From contig JAUNBO010000011.1 in NCBI GenBank assembly GCA_030527065.1, positions 3,712 through 21,049 of the forward strand: 17,338 nt of DNA. Reading direction: 5' to 3'. The notes under the pieces were generated by a model. It saw only the letters and a list, made by a program, of their open reading frames with translations, did no database searches and was not told where the DNA came from. This stretch comes from Bacillota bacterium. Its GTDB lineage: Bacteria > Bacillota > Clostridia > Peptostreptococcales > Anaerovoracaceae. Both the position numbers and the translations under genes were made by a program. Positions 1 to 7,253 of the stretch are shown piece after piece; the first letter of the stretch is position 1; every line of letters begins with the position of its first letter.

Positions 1-1821
1 CAGTTCCTTTCCGGCCGCACCTTCTGGGTGGGCAGCACCGACGTGTCCAAATTCTACCCCATGTCCAATTACAACTGCTCCTTCCAGGTGATAGACAGCT
101 TCGCCTCCTTCCGGGACATCTTTTACCTCCTGATGGTAGGCTCCGGCGTAGGCGTGCGCATCCTCAAGTCTGATGTGGAAAAACTGCCGCCGGTGCGGAC
201 GGACCTGGAAATCATCCATGAATCCTATACGCCCATGCCCAGGGCCCTGCGCCAGGACAGCACCGCCCTGGAATTCACCCACAACGATACCGTAAAGATC
301 ACCATAGGGGACAGCAAGGAGGGCTGGGTCCAGTCCATGGACTATTTCCTCCGCATCCTCTACAGCGCAGAGTACCGGAAAATCAAGACCGTCATCCTCA
401 ACTACGACCATGTGCGGGCAAAGGGCGAAAGGCTCAGGACCTTCGGCGGCACCGCCAGCGGCCATTCCAGCATGAAGAACATGTTCACCAAGATCACCCG
501 GGTCATAGAAAAGGCCTCCGCCCGCTCCACCACGGACCGGGTAAAGCTCCTGCCCGTGGATTGCCTGGACATCGCCAACATCATAGGGGAAAACGTGGTG
601 GTAGGCGGCGTCCGGCGGACGGCGGAGATCGTCCTTCTGGACCAGGACGACCAGGAAAGCATCCAGGCCAAGAACAGCCTCTATAAAAAGGTGGACGAAA
701 AGTGGGTGATAGATCAGGAGATCGCCCACCGACAGATGAGCAACAACTCCATCTACTACACCAGAAAGCCCACCCGGGAGCAGCTTCACTGGCATTTGCA
801 GCAGATGCGCTATTCCGGAGAGCCCGGCTGGGTGAACCAGGAAGCGGGAGCAAAGCGCCGCCCCAACTTCAACGGCGTCAATCCCTGCGCGGAGATCCTT
901 CTGGATTCCAAGGGCCTCTGCAACCTGACCACCGTCAACGTGATGGCCTTTGTCCGGGAAGGCCGGCTGGATCTGGAAGGGCTGCTGGAGGCCCAGCGCC
1001 TTTCCGCCCGGGCAGGCTACCGCATGACCTGCACGGAGCTGGAGATCCCGGAATGGAACGCCGTACAGCAGCGGGACAAGCTTCTGGGCTGTTCCCTCAC
1101 AGGCTGGCAGGACATGGTGAACGCTCTGGATATGGGCAAAGAGGAGCAGGCCGCCCTTCTTGCCCAGCTGAAGGAGGCCGCCCGCCGGGCCGCCTGCCAA
1201 TATGCGGCGGAGCTGGGCCAGGCGGAGCCCCTTCTTGTGACCACAGTGAAGCCGGAGGGGACCCTGAGCCTCCTGCCCGTGGTTTCCAGCGGCGTCCATT
1301 TTTCTCACGCCCCCTACTTTGTCCGCCGGATCCGCATCAGCAGCGACGACCCTCTGGTAAAGGTCTGCGAGGACCTGGGCTATCCCGTATTCCCGGAGGT
1401 GGGACAAGACAGGGAGACCTGCGTCACCAAGGTGGTGGAATTCCCCGTCCAGGCCCCTCCGGGCCGCATGAAGGCCGACGTTTCCGCCGTGGAGCAGCTG
1501 GAGATTTACAAAATGTTCATGACCCACTATGTGGAGCACAACTGCAGCATCACCATCCACGTCCGGGAGCAGGAATGGGACGCCGTAGAGGAATGGGTCT
1601 GGGAGAACTGGGACGACACCGTGGCCCTTTCCTTCCTCGCCTTCGAAGACAACTTCTACGAGCTGCTTCCCTTTGAAGAGATCTCGGAGGAAGAATTCCG
1701 GGCCCGCAGCCAGGCCATGGGCCCCTTCGTCCCCTCCCTCATCTCCAGGTACGAGAAGGAAGAGGTGGAATACGACCTGGGCAGCGACGGCTGCGAAAGC
1801 GGCGTCTGCCCCATCCGATAG
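1..1821 (+). CDS. nrdJ: Adenosylcobalamin-dependent ribonucleotide reductase (class II), 5'-truncated
   Basis: The frame is open from base 1 and gives 606 codons to TAG at 1819-1821. There is no true start in the window. The product reduces ribonucleotides to deoxyribonucleotides in the cytoplasm with an adenosylcobalamin-generated thiyl radical, so it needs no oxygen. Motifs, numbered in the visible fragment: NCSF with Cys26, and NPCAEI with Cys296 and Glu298, followed by Cys307. The 11-residue spacing matches the thiyl Cys408 and redox partner Cys419 of the Lactobacillus leichmannii triphosphate reductase. The C-terminal CESGVC (Cys598, Cys603) is the CX4C pair that re-reduces the active site. 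Aligning Cys26 with Cys119 of that enzyme suggests about 90-100 residues lie upstream. A GTG at position 28 is internal, not a start. A strong terminator follows, so it is not co-transcribed with the aconitase operon. Family is clear; triphosphate rather than diphosphate substrate is inferred from the single-domain layout. Confidence 0.93.
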   Translation, partial: QFLSGRTFWVGSTDVSKFYPMSNYNCSFQVIDSFASFRDIFYLLMVGSGVGVRILKSDVEKLPPVRTDLEIIHESYTPMPRALRQDSTALEFTHNDTVKITIGDSKEGWVQSMDYFLRILYSAEYRKIKTVILNYDHVRAKGERLRTFGGTASGHSSMKNMFTKITRVIEKASARSTTDRVKLLPVDCLDIANIIGENVVVGGVRRTAEIVLLDQDDQESIQAKNSLYKKVDEKWVIDQEIAHRQMSNNSIYYTRKPTREQLHWHLQQMRYSGEPGWVNQEAGAKRRPNFNGVNPCAEILLDSKGLCNLTTVNVMAFVREGRLDLEGLLEAQRLSARAGYRMTCTELEIPEWNAVQQRDKLLGCSLTGWQDMVNALDMGKEEQAALLAQLKEAARRAACQYAAELGQAEPLLVTTVKPEGTLSLLPVVSSGVHFSHAPYFVRRIRISSDDPLVKVCEDLGYPVFPEVGQDRETCVTKVVEFPVQAPPGRMKADVSAVEQLEIYKMFMTHYVEHNCSITIHVREQEWDAVEEWVWENWDDTVALSFLAFEDNFYELLPFEEISEEEFRARSQAMGPFVPSLISRYEKEEVEYDLGSDGCESGVCPIR

Positions 1822-1841
1822 CTCCCGCCGCCTTTTCTCCC

Positions 1842-1884
1842 AGGGCCGGCCCCCGTCTTTACCGGGCCGGCCCTTATTTTTTTT
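1842..1884 (+). terminator. Rho-independent terminator of nrdJ
   Basis: A perfect 11-bp stem AGGGCCGGCCC (1842-1852) pairs with GGGCCGGCCCT (1864-1874) across an 11-nt loop. A T-rich tail follows (1875-1884). It begins about 20 nt after the nrdJ stop, just before the next promoter. Confidence 0.93.
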
Positions 1885-1885
1885 G

Positions 1886-1914
1886 TTGACAAATGAAAAG
1901 GCCTCCTGTACTAT
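1886..1914 (+). promoter_or_regulatory. Sigma-A promoter of the acn-idh-gntR operon
   Basis: TTGACA at 1886-1891 is a perfect -35 element. TACTAT at 1909-1914 is a 4/6 match to the -10, with 17-bp spacing. The predicted start is near 1921. The -35 begins right after the T tract of the nrdJ terminator. The weak -10 with a perfect -35 suits a regulated promoter. Confidence 0.75.
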
Positions 1915-1932
1915 TGTATACGAATGTACAAT
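1913..1932. promoter_or_regulatory. Palindromic GntR-type operator over the -10 and transcription start
   Basis: ATTGTA (1913-1918) and TACAAT (1927-1932) are exact inverted repeats around an 8-nt centre. Within it, TTGTATACGA fits the TNGTNNACNA pattern often bound by FadR/FCD-type GntR proteins. It overlaps the -10 and predicted start, where a bound repressor would block RNA polymerase. The third gene of this operon encodes a GntR/FCD regulator, so autoregulation is the simplest reading. Palindrome and location are seen; the partner protein is inferred. Confidence 0.6.
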
Positions 1933-2071
1933 CCATCGGGATCCTGCAAATCAGAGAGCGGCAGGATTCCTTGCGACAGACTGCGGCCGCTTGTTCCCAC
2001 AAACGGAGCAGGCGAACGAGAGGCCATTTTGCGGAAGCAGATGGCCGGCTACCGGCGGAGGGCTTTTTTTT
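1921..2071 (+). promoter_or_regulatory. Structured 5' leader of aconitase mRNA
   Basis: The leader is about 151 nt from predicted start to ATG. Hairpin A: GGATCCTGC (1939-1947) with GCAGGATTCC (1961-1970), one bulged T. Hairpin B: CTGC (1981-1984) with GCAG (2008-2011), and inside it CCGCTTGT (1987-1994) with ACAAACGG (1999-2006), one mismatch. Hairpin C: GGCCAT (2022-2027) with ATGGCC (2041-2046). Hairpin D: GCCGG (2044-2048) with CCGGC (2052-2056), directly against the ribosome site GGAGGG (2057-2062). C and D share 2044-2046, so they exclude each other. No known riboswitch or T-box consensus was recognised. Regulation is inferred from structure only. Confidence 0.45.
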
Positions 2072-3997
2072 ATGAAAAAAACACTGGCATACAAGATTTT
2101 AGAGGCGCATCTTTTAGAGGGAACTCTGGTTCCCGGAGAAGCCGTCACCATCCGGATGGATCAGACCCTTACCCAGGATTCCACCGGCACCATGGTCTAT
2201 CTCCAGCTGGAGGCCATGGAAGTAGAGGAGATCAAAACGGAGCTTTCCGTGGCTTACATAGATCACAACATGCTCCAGACCGGCTTTGAGAACGCCGACG
2301 ACCACGAGTTCATAAAGAGCGTAGCAAAGCGCCACGGCGTCCTGTTCTCCAAGCCCGGCGGCGGCATCTGCCACCAGCTTCATCTGGAAAATTTCGGCGT
2401 CCCCGGCAAGACCCTGCTGGGCTCCGACAGCCACACCCCCACCGGCGGAGGGCTGGGCATGCTGGCCATCGGCGCCGGCGGCCTGGATGTGGCCGTGGCC
2501 ATGGCGAAAGGGACCTACAGCCTCACCGTCCCCGGCGTCATCGGCGTACGCCTTACCGGGAAGCTGTCTCCCTGGGTCTCCGCCAAGGACGTCATCCTCT
2601 ACGTCCTGCAGCAGCTCAGCGTAAAGGGCGGCGTAGGCAAGATCGTGGAATATTACGGCCCCGGTGTGGCCGGCCTTTCCGTTACGGACCGGGCCACCAT
2701 CACCAACATGGGCGCAGAGCTGGGAGCCACCACCTCCCTTTTCCCCAGCGACGAAAACACCAGAGCCTATCTGGCCTCCCAGGGACGGGCTGAGGCCTGG
2801 ATCCCCCTGGCCGCCGACGAAGGGGCCCTTTACGACGCTCATCTGGATGTGGACCTTTCCGCACTGGTCCCCCTGGCCGCCTGCCCCCACAGCCCGGATA
2901 ACGTGAAAACAGCGGAGGCCATAGGCCCCATCGCCGTGGATCAGGTGGCCATCGGCAGCTGCACCAATTCCTCCTATACGGACCTGATGAAGACCGCAGC
3001 CATCTTAAAGGGCCGGAAGATCCATCCCAACGTCAGCCTCGTCATCGCCCCCGGCTCCAGCCGCATTCTGGCCAAGCTGGCGGAAAACGGCGCTCTGGCG
3101 GATCTCATCAACGCAGGAGCCCGCATCATAGAGTGCGGCTGCGGCCCCTGCATAGGCATGGGCCAGTCTCCAAAATCCGGCGGCGTCTCCCTGCGCACCT
3201 TCAACCGCAACTTCAAGGGAAGAAGCGGCACCAGGGATGCGGAGGTCTATCTGGTCAGCCCGGAAACGGCGGCGGTTTCCGCCCTCACCGGCGTCCTGAC
3301 CGACGGACGGCGGTCAGGCCTGGAGTTGCCCCCCATAGAGCCGGTGGATTTCCAGCCCCGGGACAGCTTCCTCATCCGCCCCGACGGCTGCAGCAAGGCC
3401 AATACCCCGGTGGTGATGGGGCCCAACATCAAGCCCTTCCCTTTGAATGAAGCCCTGGGAGACACTCTGGAAGCCACCGTGGCCCTGAAGGCGGGAGACA
3501 ACGTCACCACCGACGACATCATGCCCTCCGACGCCCGGCTCCTGCCCTTCCGCTCCAACGTGCCCCACCTTTCCAACTACTGCTTTGAGAACATAGACCC
3601 GGACTTTCCCGCCCGCTGCCGGGAGCTGGAAAACAGCGCCGTCATCGGCGGCGAAAACTACGGGCAGGGCTCCAGCCGGGAGCATGCGGCCCTGGTCCCC
3701 CTGTATCTGGGAGTCCGCTTTGTCATAGCCAGGTCCTTCGCCCGCATCCACCGGGCCAACCTCATAAACAGCGGCATCCTGCCTCTGGTCTTTGAAAACC
3801 CCGGCGATTACGAGGATATGGCTTTGGGGCAAAAACTCATCATTGAAAATGCCCGGGAGCAGATAGAGCAGCCGGTGATGACGGTCCGCAACGCCTTTAC
3901 AGACCGGGAATTCCGGGTCCTGGCCGCCTTCTCCCCCCTGGAACGGGAGCTGCTGCTGGCCGGAGGAAAGATCAATCACATGAAGGAGGTCAAATAG
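2072..3997 (+). CDS. acn: Aconitate hydratase, compact single-subunit (Aquifex-type)
   Basis: Interconverts citrate and isocitrate in the cytoplasm using a [4Fe-4S] cluster. The product is 641 aa, shorter than the roughly 900-residue AcnA/AcnB forms and typical of the compact bacterial group. Cluster ligands are Cys297 in GSCTNSS and Cys357 and Cys360 in CGCGPCIG. The N-terminal SDSHTPTGGG and the C-terminal swivel-domain GGENYGQGSSREHAA, which carries substrate-binding Ser and Arg, are intact. The frame is open farther upstream, but ATG 2072 is chosen because GGAGGG (2057-2062) sits 9 nt before it and homology begins at MKKTLAYKILEAHL. The stop abuts the idh ATG and its last codons (KEVK) contain the idh ribosome site. 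3-isopropylmalate dehydratase is less likely because both subunit regions are fused and the next gene is isocitrate dehydrogenase-like. Confidence 0.93.
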   Translation: MKKTLAYKILEAHLLEGTLVPGEAVTIRMDQTLTQDSTGTMVYLQLEAMEVEEIKTELSVAYIDHNMLQTGFENADDHEFIKSVAKRHGVLFSKPGGGICHQLHLENFGVPGKTLLGSDSHTPTGGGLGMLAIGAGGLDVAVAMAKGTYSLTVPGVIGVRLTGKLSPWVSAKDVILYVLQQLSVKGGVGKIVEYYGPGVAGLSVTDRATITNMGAELGATTSLFPSDENTRAYLASQGRAEAWIPLAADEGALYDAHLDVDLSALVPLAACPHSPDNVKTAEAIGPIAVDQVAIGSCTNSSYTDLMKTAAILKGRKIHPNVSLVIAPGSSRILAKLAENGALADLINAGARIIECGCGPCIGMGQSPKSGGVSLRTFNRNFKGRSGTRDAEVYLVSPETAAVSALTGVLTDGRRSGLELPPIEPVDFQPRDSFLIRPDGCSKANTPVVMGPNIKPFPLNEALGDTLEATVALKAGDNVTTDDIMPSDARLLPFRSNVPHLSNYCFENIDPDFPARCRELENSAVIGGENYGQGSSREHAALVPLYLGVRFVIARSFARIHRANLINSGILPLVFENPGDYEDMALGQKLIIENAREQIEQPVMTVRNAFTDREFRVLAAFSPLERELLLAGGKINHMKEVK

Positions 3998-5158
3998 ATG
4001 ACGGAATATGCCGGATATACGGAGGCCTTTGCCCGGATCCTGGAACAGCAGGAGCGGCGCATCGCCCGGATGAAGGAGCAGCGGGGCCTTATAAACTATC
4101 AGGAACTGGATAAGATCATTATAGGCGTCATCGGCGGAGACGGCATCGGTCCCGCCATCACCGCCTGCGCCAGGGAACTGCTGGAAAGCCTGCTCCGGGA
4201 AGAAGTGAGGGCCGGCAAGGTGGAGTTCCGCACCATTGAAGGCTGCACCATAGAGAACCGGGCCGCTGCCGGGAAGGCCATCCCCGACGACGTCCTTGAA
4301 GAGATCCGGGCCTGCCATGTTCTTCTGAAGGGCCCCACCACCACGCCCCGGAAGGGAGACCAATGGGCCAACGTGGAAAGCGCCAATGTTGCCATGCGGA
4401 AGGAGCTGGACCTCTTCGCCAACGTGCGCCCCGTAAAGGTGCCGGAGGCGGGGATCGACTGGACCTTCTTCCGGGAAAACACGGAATGCCTCTATGCCAT
4501 GGGCAGCCAGGGCCTCACGATAGGAGAAGATCTGGCGGTGGATTTCCGGGTCATCACCCGGCCCGGCACGGAGCGCATCGCCCGCATGGCTTTTGATTAC
4601 GCCAGAGCCAACGGCAAGACCCAGGTGACCATAGTGACCAAGGCCAACGTGGTAAAGTCCACCGACGGCCTGTTTCTGGACGTCTGCCGGGAAGTAGCAA
4701 AAGAATATCCCGAAATCGCCGTGGACGACTGGTACATAGATATCATGACGGCCAAGCTCATAGACGAGAAGCGCCGCTCCCACTTCCAGGTCCTTATCCT
4801 GCCCAATCTCTACGGAGACATCCTCACCGATGAGGCCGCAGAATTCCAGGGAGGCGTAGGGACCGCAGGCAGCGCCAACCTGGGGCAGCGCTACGCCATG
4901 TTTGAAGCCATCCACGGCAGCGCCCCCCGGATGGTGGAGGAAGGCCGGGCCCAATACGCAGACCCCTCCAGCGTGATCCGGGCCGGCGCCATGCTTCTCT
5001 CCCACATCGGCTTCCAGGAAGCGTCCAACAGACTGATGGCAGCCCTGGAAAAAGCGGGGAAAGACCCCTCTGCCCCGGTCCTCACCGGCCGGAAAGACGG
5101 CGCCACCGGCCGGGAACTGGCCCTGTGGCTGCTGCAGGAAACGGAGGCCGCCCTATGA
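3998..5158 (+). CDS. Isocitrate dehydrogenase (isocitrate/isopropylmalate dehydrogenase family)
   Basis: Oxidative decarboxylation of isocitrate to 2-oxoglutarate, following aconitase in the same operon. The product is 386 aa. Motifs: GDGIGP at 47-52, ESANVAMRKELDLFANVRP (substrate loop), RENTECLY, TKANVVKSTDG, LYGDILTDEAAEFQGGVG (metal Asp), and HGSAPRM at 306-312. The residue after HGSAP is Arg311, where NAD enzymes usually have Asp and the E. coli NADP enzyme has Lys, so NADP preference is possible but unproven. About 38 charged residues precede the core; this extension is probably real because AAGGAGGT (3983-3990) lies 7 nt before ATG 3998, which directly follows the acn TAG. It overlaps gntR by 4 nt (ATGA). 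The family also holds isopropylmalate, homoisocitrate and tartrate dehydrogenases; the aconitase neighbour favours isocitrate. Confidence 0.87.
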   Translation: MTEYAGYTEAFARILEQQERRIARMKEQRGLINYQELDKIIIGVIGGDGIGPAITACARELLESLLREEVRAGKVEFRTIEGCTIENRAAAGKAIPDDVLEEIRACHVLLKGPTTTPRKGDQWANVESANVAMRKELDLFANVRPVKVPEAGIDWTFFRENTECLYAMGSQGLTIGEDLAVDFRVITRPGTERIARMAFDYARANGKTQVTIVTKANVVKSTDGLFLDVCREVAKEYPEIAVDDWYIDIMTAKLIDEKRRSHFQVLILPNLYGDILTDEAAEFQGGVGTAGSANLGQRYAMFEAIHGSAPRMVEEGRAQYADPSSVIRAGAMLLSHIGFQEASNRLMAALEKAGKDPSAPVLTGRKDGATGRELALWLLQETEAAL

Positions 5159-5820
5159 AAGCCCATCTGGACAGCGGACGAATGAACCTGGAGCACCGTC
5201 CTCTTTTCGACGATCTGCTCTTTGAATTGCGGAAGAACATCCTGCTGGGAAACTTCCAGGACGGAAAAAAGCTGACGGAGCAATACCTCTGCGATACCTA
5301 CCAGGTGAGCCGCACCCCCGTACGGGAGGCTCTGCGGCAGCTGGCGGCCGAAGGGCTGATAGAGACCATCCCCAACCGGGGAGCCTTCGTCACCGCTTTT
5401 ACGGCCCAGGACCTTTCGGACCTCTACGAACTGAGAAAAGCCTATGAGATCCTGGCCACCCGCTGGGCTGTGGAACGCATCACCAAGGAAGAGCTGGCGG
5501 AGCTGGAAGAGGCCTTTGAGTTCATGGAGTTCTACACCCAGAAAAGCGACCCGGAAAAAATGTTGAACATCAACATGCAGTTCCACGATCTCATCTACCG
5601 GGCCGCCCACAACAAGCGGCTCCACAGCGTCCTCTCCTCTTATCAGCTTTATATAAAGCAGACCAAGGCCAACACGGCCTATCTGAACGGAAAGCTGGAG
5701 GAGGTCCTGGATGAACACCGCAGCATCTACCGGGCCTTTCTGGATGAGGACCCGGAGGCGGGAGCCGCCGCCGCCGCCCTCCACCTGGAAAACGCAAAGA
5801 AACGCTCCGGCCTGAAATAG
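5155..5820 (+). CDS. GntR-family transcriptional regulator with FCD ligand domain
   Basis: A 221-aa DNA-binding regulator. The winged helix spans about residues 15-82, with recognition-helix segment VSRTPVREALRQLAAEGLI at 51-69 and the wing NRGAFVT at 74-80. An all-helical FCD domain follows (about 86-215). Its usual metal/effector ligands are His144 (in QFHDLI), His188 (in EHRSI) and His210 (in HLEN). The position usually Asp four residues before the first His is Asn140. Start ATG 5155 overlaps the idh stop (ATGA), with GGAGG 5143-5147 7 nt upstream; an in-frame ATG at 5182 is the alternative. FCD proteins sense small carboxylates, so citrate, isocitrate or 2-oxoglutarate are plausible but unproven effectors. 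Likely target: the palindrome at 1913-1932. Confidence 0.9.
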   Translation: MKAHLDSGRMNLEHRPLFDDLLFELRKNILLGNFQDGKKLTEQYLCDTYQVSRTPVREALRQLAAEGLIETIPNRGAFVTAFTAQDLSDLYELRKAYEILATRWAVERITKEELAELEEAFEFMEFYTQKSDPEKMLNINMQFHDLIYRAAHNKRLHSVLSSYQLYIKQTKANTAYLNGKLEEVLDEHRSIYRAFLDEDPEAGAAAAALHLENAKKRSGLK

Positions 5821-5873
5821 CCGCCGGGGCTTTCCCGCCTCCCTTCATAAAAACGGGCTTTCCTGACCCTGCG

Positions 5874-5924
5874 AAAAAAAAACAGCGGCGGGGATGAGAC
5901 CCTGTTCGGTCTTATTCCCGCCGC
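5874..5924 (-). terminator. Rho-independent terminator of the kor operon
   Basis: GCGGCGGG (5885-5892) pairs with CCCGCCGC (5917-5924). Inside it GAGACC pairs with GGTCTT including G-U pairs. On the minus strand a run of nine T (5882-5874) follows, which makes it a terminator for the genes arriving from korC. On the plus strand the hairpin has no T tail, so termination of acn-idh-gntR here is uncertain. Confidence 0.87.
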
Positions 5925-5969
5925 CGGTATACCGTATGTATGTGGCCGGCTTCCGCCGTTCCCCGGGAC

Positions 5970-6506
5970 CTACGCTTCCTCCCAGGCAGAGAGGGCTTTC
6001 AGATTCAGGGGAAGCAGCCTGGCCTTGGAGCCTGTGGCGAACTGCTTTTCCACCACCTTCTCCAGGCTTGCGATGGAAACGATGCCGCTCTTCCGCACAA
6101 TGGCTCCCAGCATGACCATATTGGACACCTTGGTGTTTTCCAGGGTCTCCGCTATGCCCGTGGCGTCTATGCTGAACACCGATATGTCTTTCCGCTCCAC
6201 CTCCTGGGTGATGAGGGAAGAGTTCAGGAAGAGCTTTCCTCCGGGCTTGACATTATCTATGAACCGCTCCAGAGAAGGCCCGTTCATGGCCACCAGAGAA
6301 TCTATCTCCGTAGCCAGGGGAGAGGCGATGGGTCTGTCCGACACGATGACGGTGCAGTTGGCGGTGCCTCCCCGCATTTCCGGTCCGTAGGAAGGCATCC
6401 AGGTCACTTCCTTTTCCTCTTCCATGGCGGCATAGGCCAGCATGGTCCCCATCAGCATGACGCCCTGGCCTCCAAAGCCGGCAATGATCATCTTATGCGT
6501 AGCCAT
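5970..6506 (-). CDS. korC: 2-oxoacid:ferredoxin oxidoreductase, gamma subunit
   Basis: A 178-aa gamma-type subunit of the CoA-dependent 2-oxoacid oxidoreductase complex. The N-terminal GFGGQGVMLMG and the following SYGPEMRGGTANC are hallmarks of this domain, which takes part in CoA handling. Last gene of the kor set; ATG 6506 directly follows the korB TAA, and AGGAGGTG at the end of korB is its ribosome site. The operon terminator begins about 45 nt after its stop. Substrate could be 2-oxoglutarate (favoured by the convergent acn-idh genes) or a branched 2-oxoacid, as related proteins are often named VorC. The symbol is a functional inference. Confidence 0.85.
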   Translation of the reverse strand: MATHKMIIAGFGGQGVMLMGTMLAYAAMEEEKEVTWMPSYGPEMRGGTANCTVIVSDRPIASPLATEIDSLVAMNGPSLERFIDNVKPGGKLFLNSSLITQEVERKDISVFSIDATGIAETLENTKVSNMVMLGAIVRKSGIVSIASLEKVVEKQFATGSKARLLPLNLKALSAWEEA

Positions 6507-7253
6507 TTACTTCACCTCCTGGGGGCATTTCAGATTGCCCAACGGATAATACGGGATCATGTTCTCTCCCAGCCATTTCAGCGCCGCCACCGGAGCCAGG
6601 CCCCAGTTGGTGGGACAGCTGGAGAGGATCTCCACAAAGCCGAAGCCCAGCTTCTTTTCCTGGACCTCCACGGCCCTGGCTATGGCCTTCTTCGCCTGCC
6701 GCACATGGGCGGGAGTATCCAGGGCCACCCTTTCCACAAACACGGCGCCGTCTATGGTGGCGATCATTTCCGCCATCCGCAGGGGCCTGCCGCAGGCCGC
6801 CTCCGTCCGCCCCATGGGAGTGGTGGTGGTCTTCTGGCCTATCAGCGTGGTGGGGGCCATCTGGCCTCCGGTCATGCCGTAAATGGCGTTGTTGATGAAA
6901 AAGGTGCTTATCTTTTCCCCTCTGTGGGCTGCGTGGATGATCTCGCAGGTGCCGATGGAGGCCAGGTCTCCGTCTCCCTGGTAGGTAAACACGATGTGGT
7001 CCGGGTGGACCCGCTTGATTCCGGAAGCAATGGCAGGAGACCTTCCGTGGGTGGTCTCGCACATGTCCACGTTCATATATTGATGGCAGGTGACGCTGCA
7101 GCCGATGGGAGCGGTGCCGATGGCCTTGCCCAGATGTCCCCGCTCCACCAGGGTTTCCATCACCAACCGGTGAGCGACGCCGTGGGTACAGCCGGGACAA
7201 TAATGGGTTTCCGTTTCCCGCATCCCTCTGGTATATTCAAACACTGTCTTCAC
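6507..7253 (-). CDS. korB: 2-oxoacid:ferredoxin oxidoreductase, beta (thiamine diphosphate) subunit
   Basis: A 248-aa subunit binding thiamine diphosphate and Mg, catalysing oxidative decarboxylation with electrons passed to ferredoxin. Visible motifs: YCPGCTHG near the N terminus, and GDGDLASIG followed about 20 residues later by INNAIYGMTGGQ, together the ThDP-binding signature. The start is GTG at 7253; GGGGGTG at the end of korA supplies the ribosome site and the korA TAA abuts the GTG. The final codons QEVK carry the AGGAGGTG site for korC. The short length and the separate alpha, gamma and ferredoxin subunits define the four-subunit class. Substrate choice is not readable from the sequence by eye. 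Confidence 0.87.
   Translation of the reverse strand: MKTVFEYTRGMRETETHYCPGCTHGVAHRLVMETLVERGHLGKAIGTAPIGCSVTCHQYMNVDMCETTHGRSPAIASGIKRVHPDHIVFTYQGDGDLASIGTCEIIHAAHRGEKISTFFINNAIYGMTGGQMAPTTLIGQKTTTTPMGRTEAACGRPLRMAEMIATIDGAVFVERVALDTPAHVRQAKKAIARAVEVQEKKLGFGFVEILSSCPTNWGLAPVAALKWLGENMIPYYPLGNLKCPQEVK

Noticed and set aside
702..1676. 324-codon +3-frame open frame inside nrdJ
   Set aside because: Overlaps a frame with conserved reductase motifs throughout; Pro/Arg/Gly-rich shadow.
1921..2071. T-box leader before aconitase, suggested by CAGAGAGCGG near 1952-1961
   Set aside because: No T-box core (GGTGGNACCGCG-like), no specifier loop arrangement and no terminator/antiterminator pair; aconitase is not an expected T-box target.
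1893..2075. Small leader peptide frames between nrdJ and acn
   Set aside because: No ribosome site and the frames cross promoter and hairpin elements; no regulatory codon run.
3314..5005. 563-codon open frame antisense to acn and idh
   Set aside because: Low-complexity Gly/Val/His/Asp-rich translation opposite two clear enzyme genes. GC-rich third positions remove antisense stops.
5821..5884. Plus-strand terminator directly after gntR
   Set aside because: No stable stem with a T tail on this strand; the nearby hairpin at 5885-5924 has its T run only on the minus strand.
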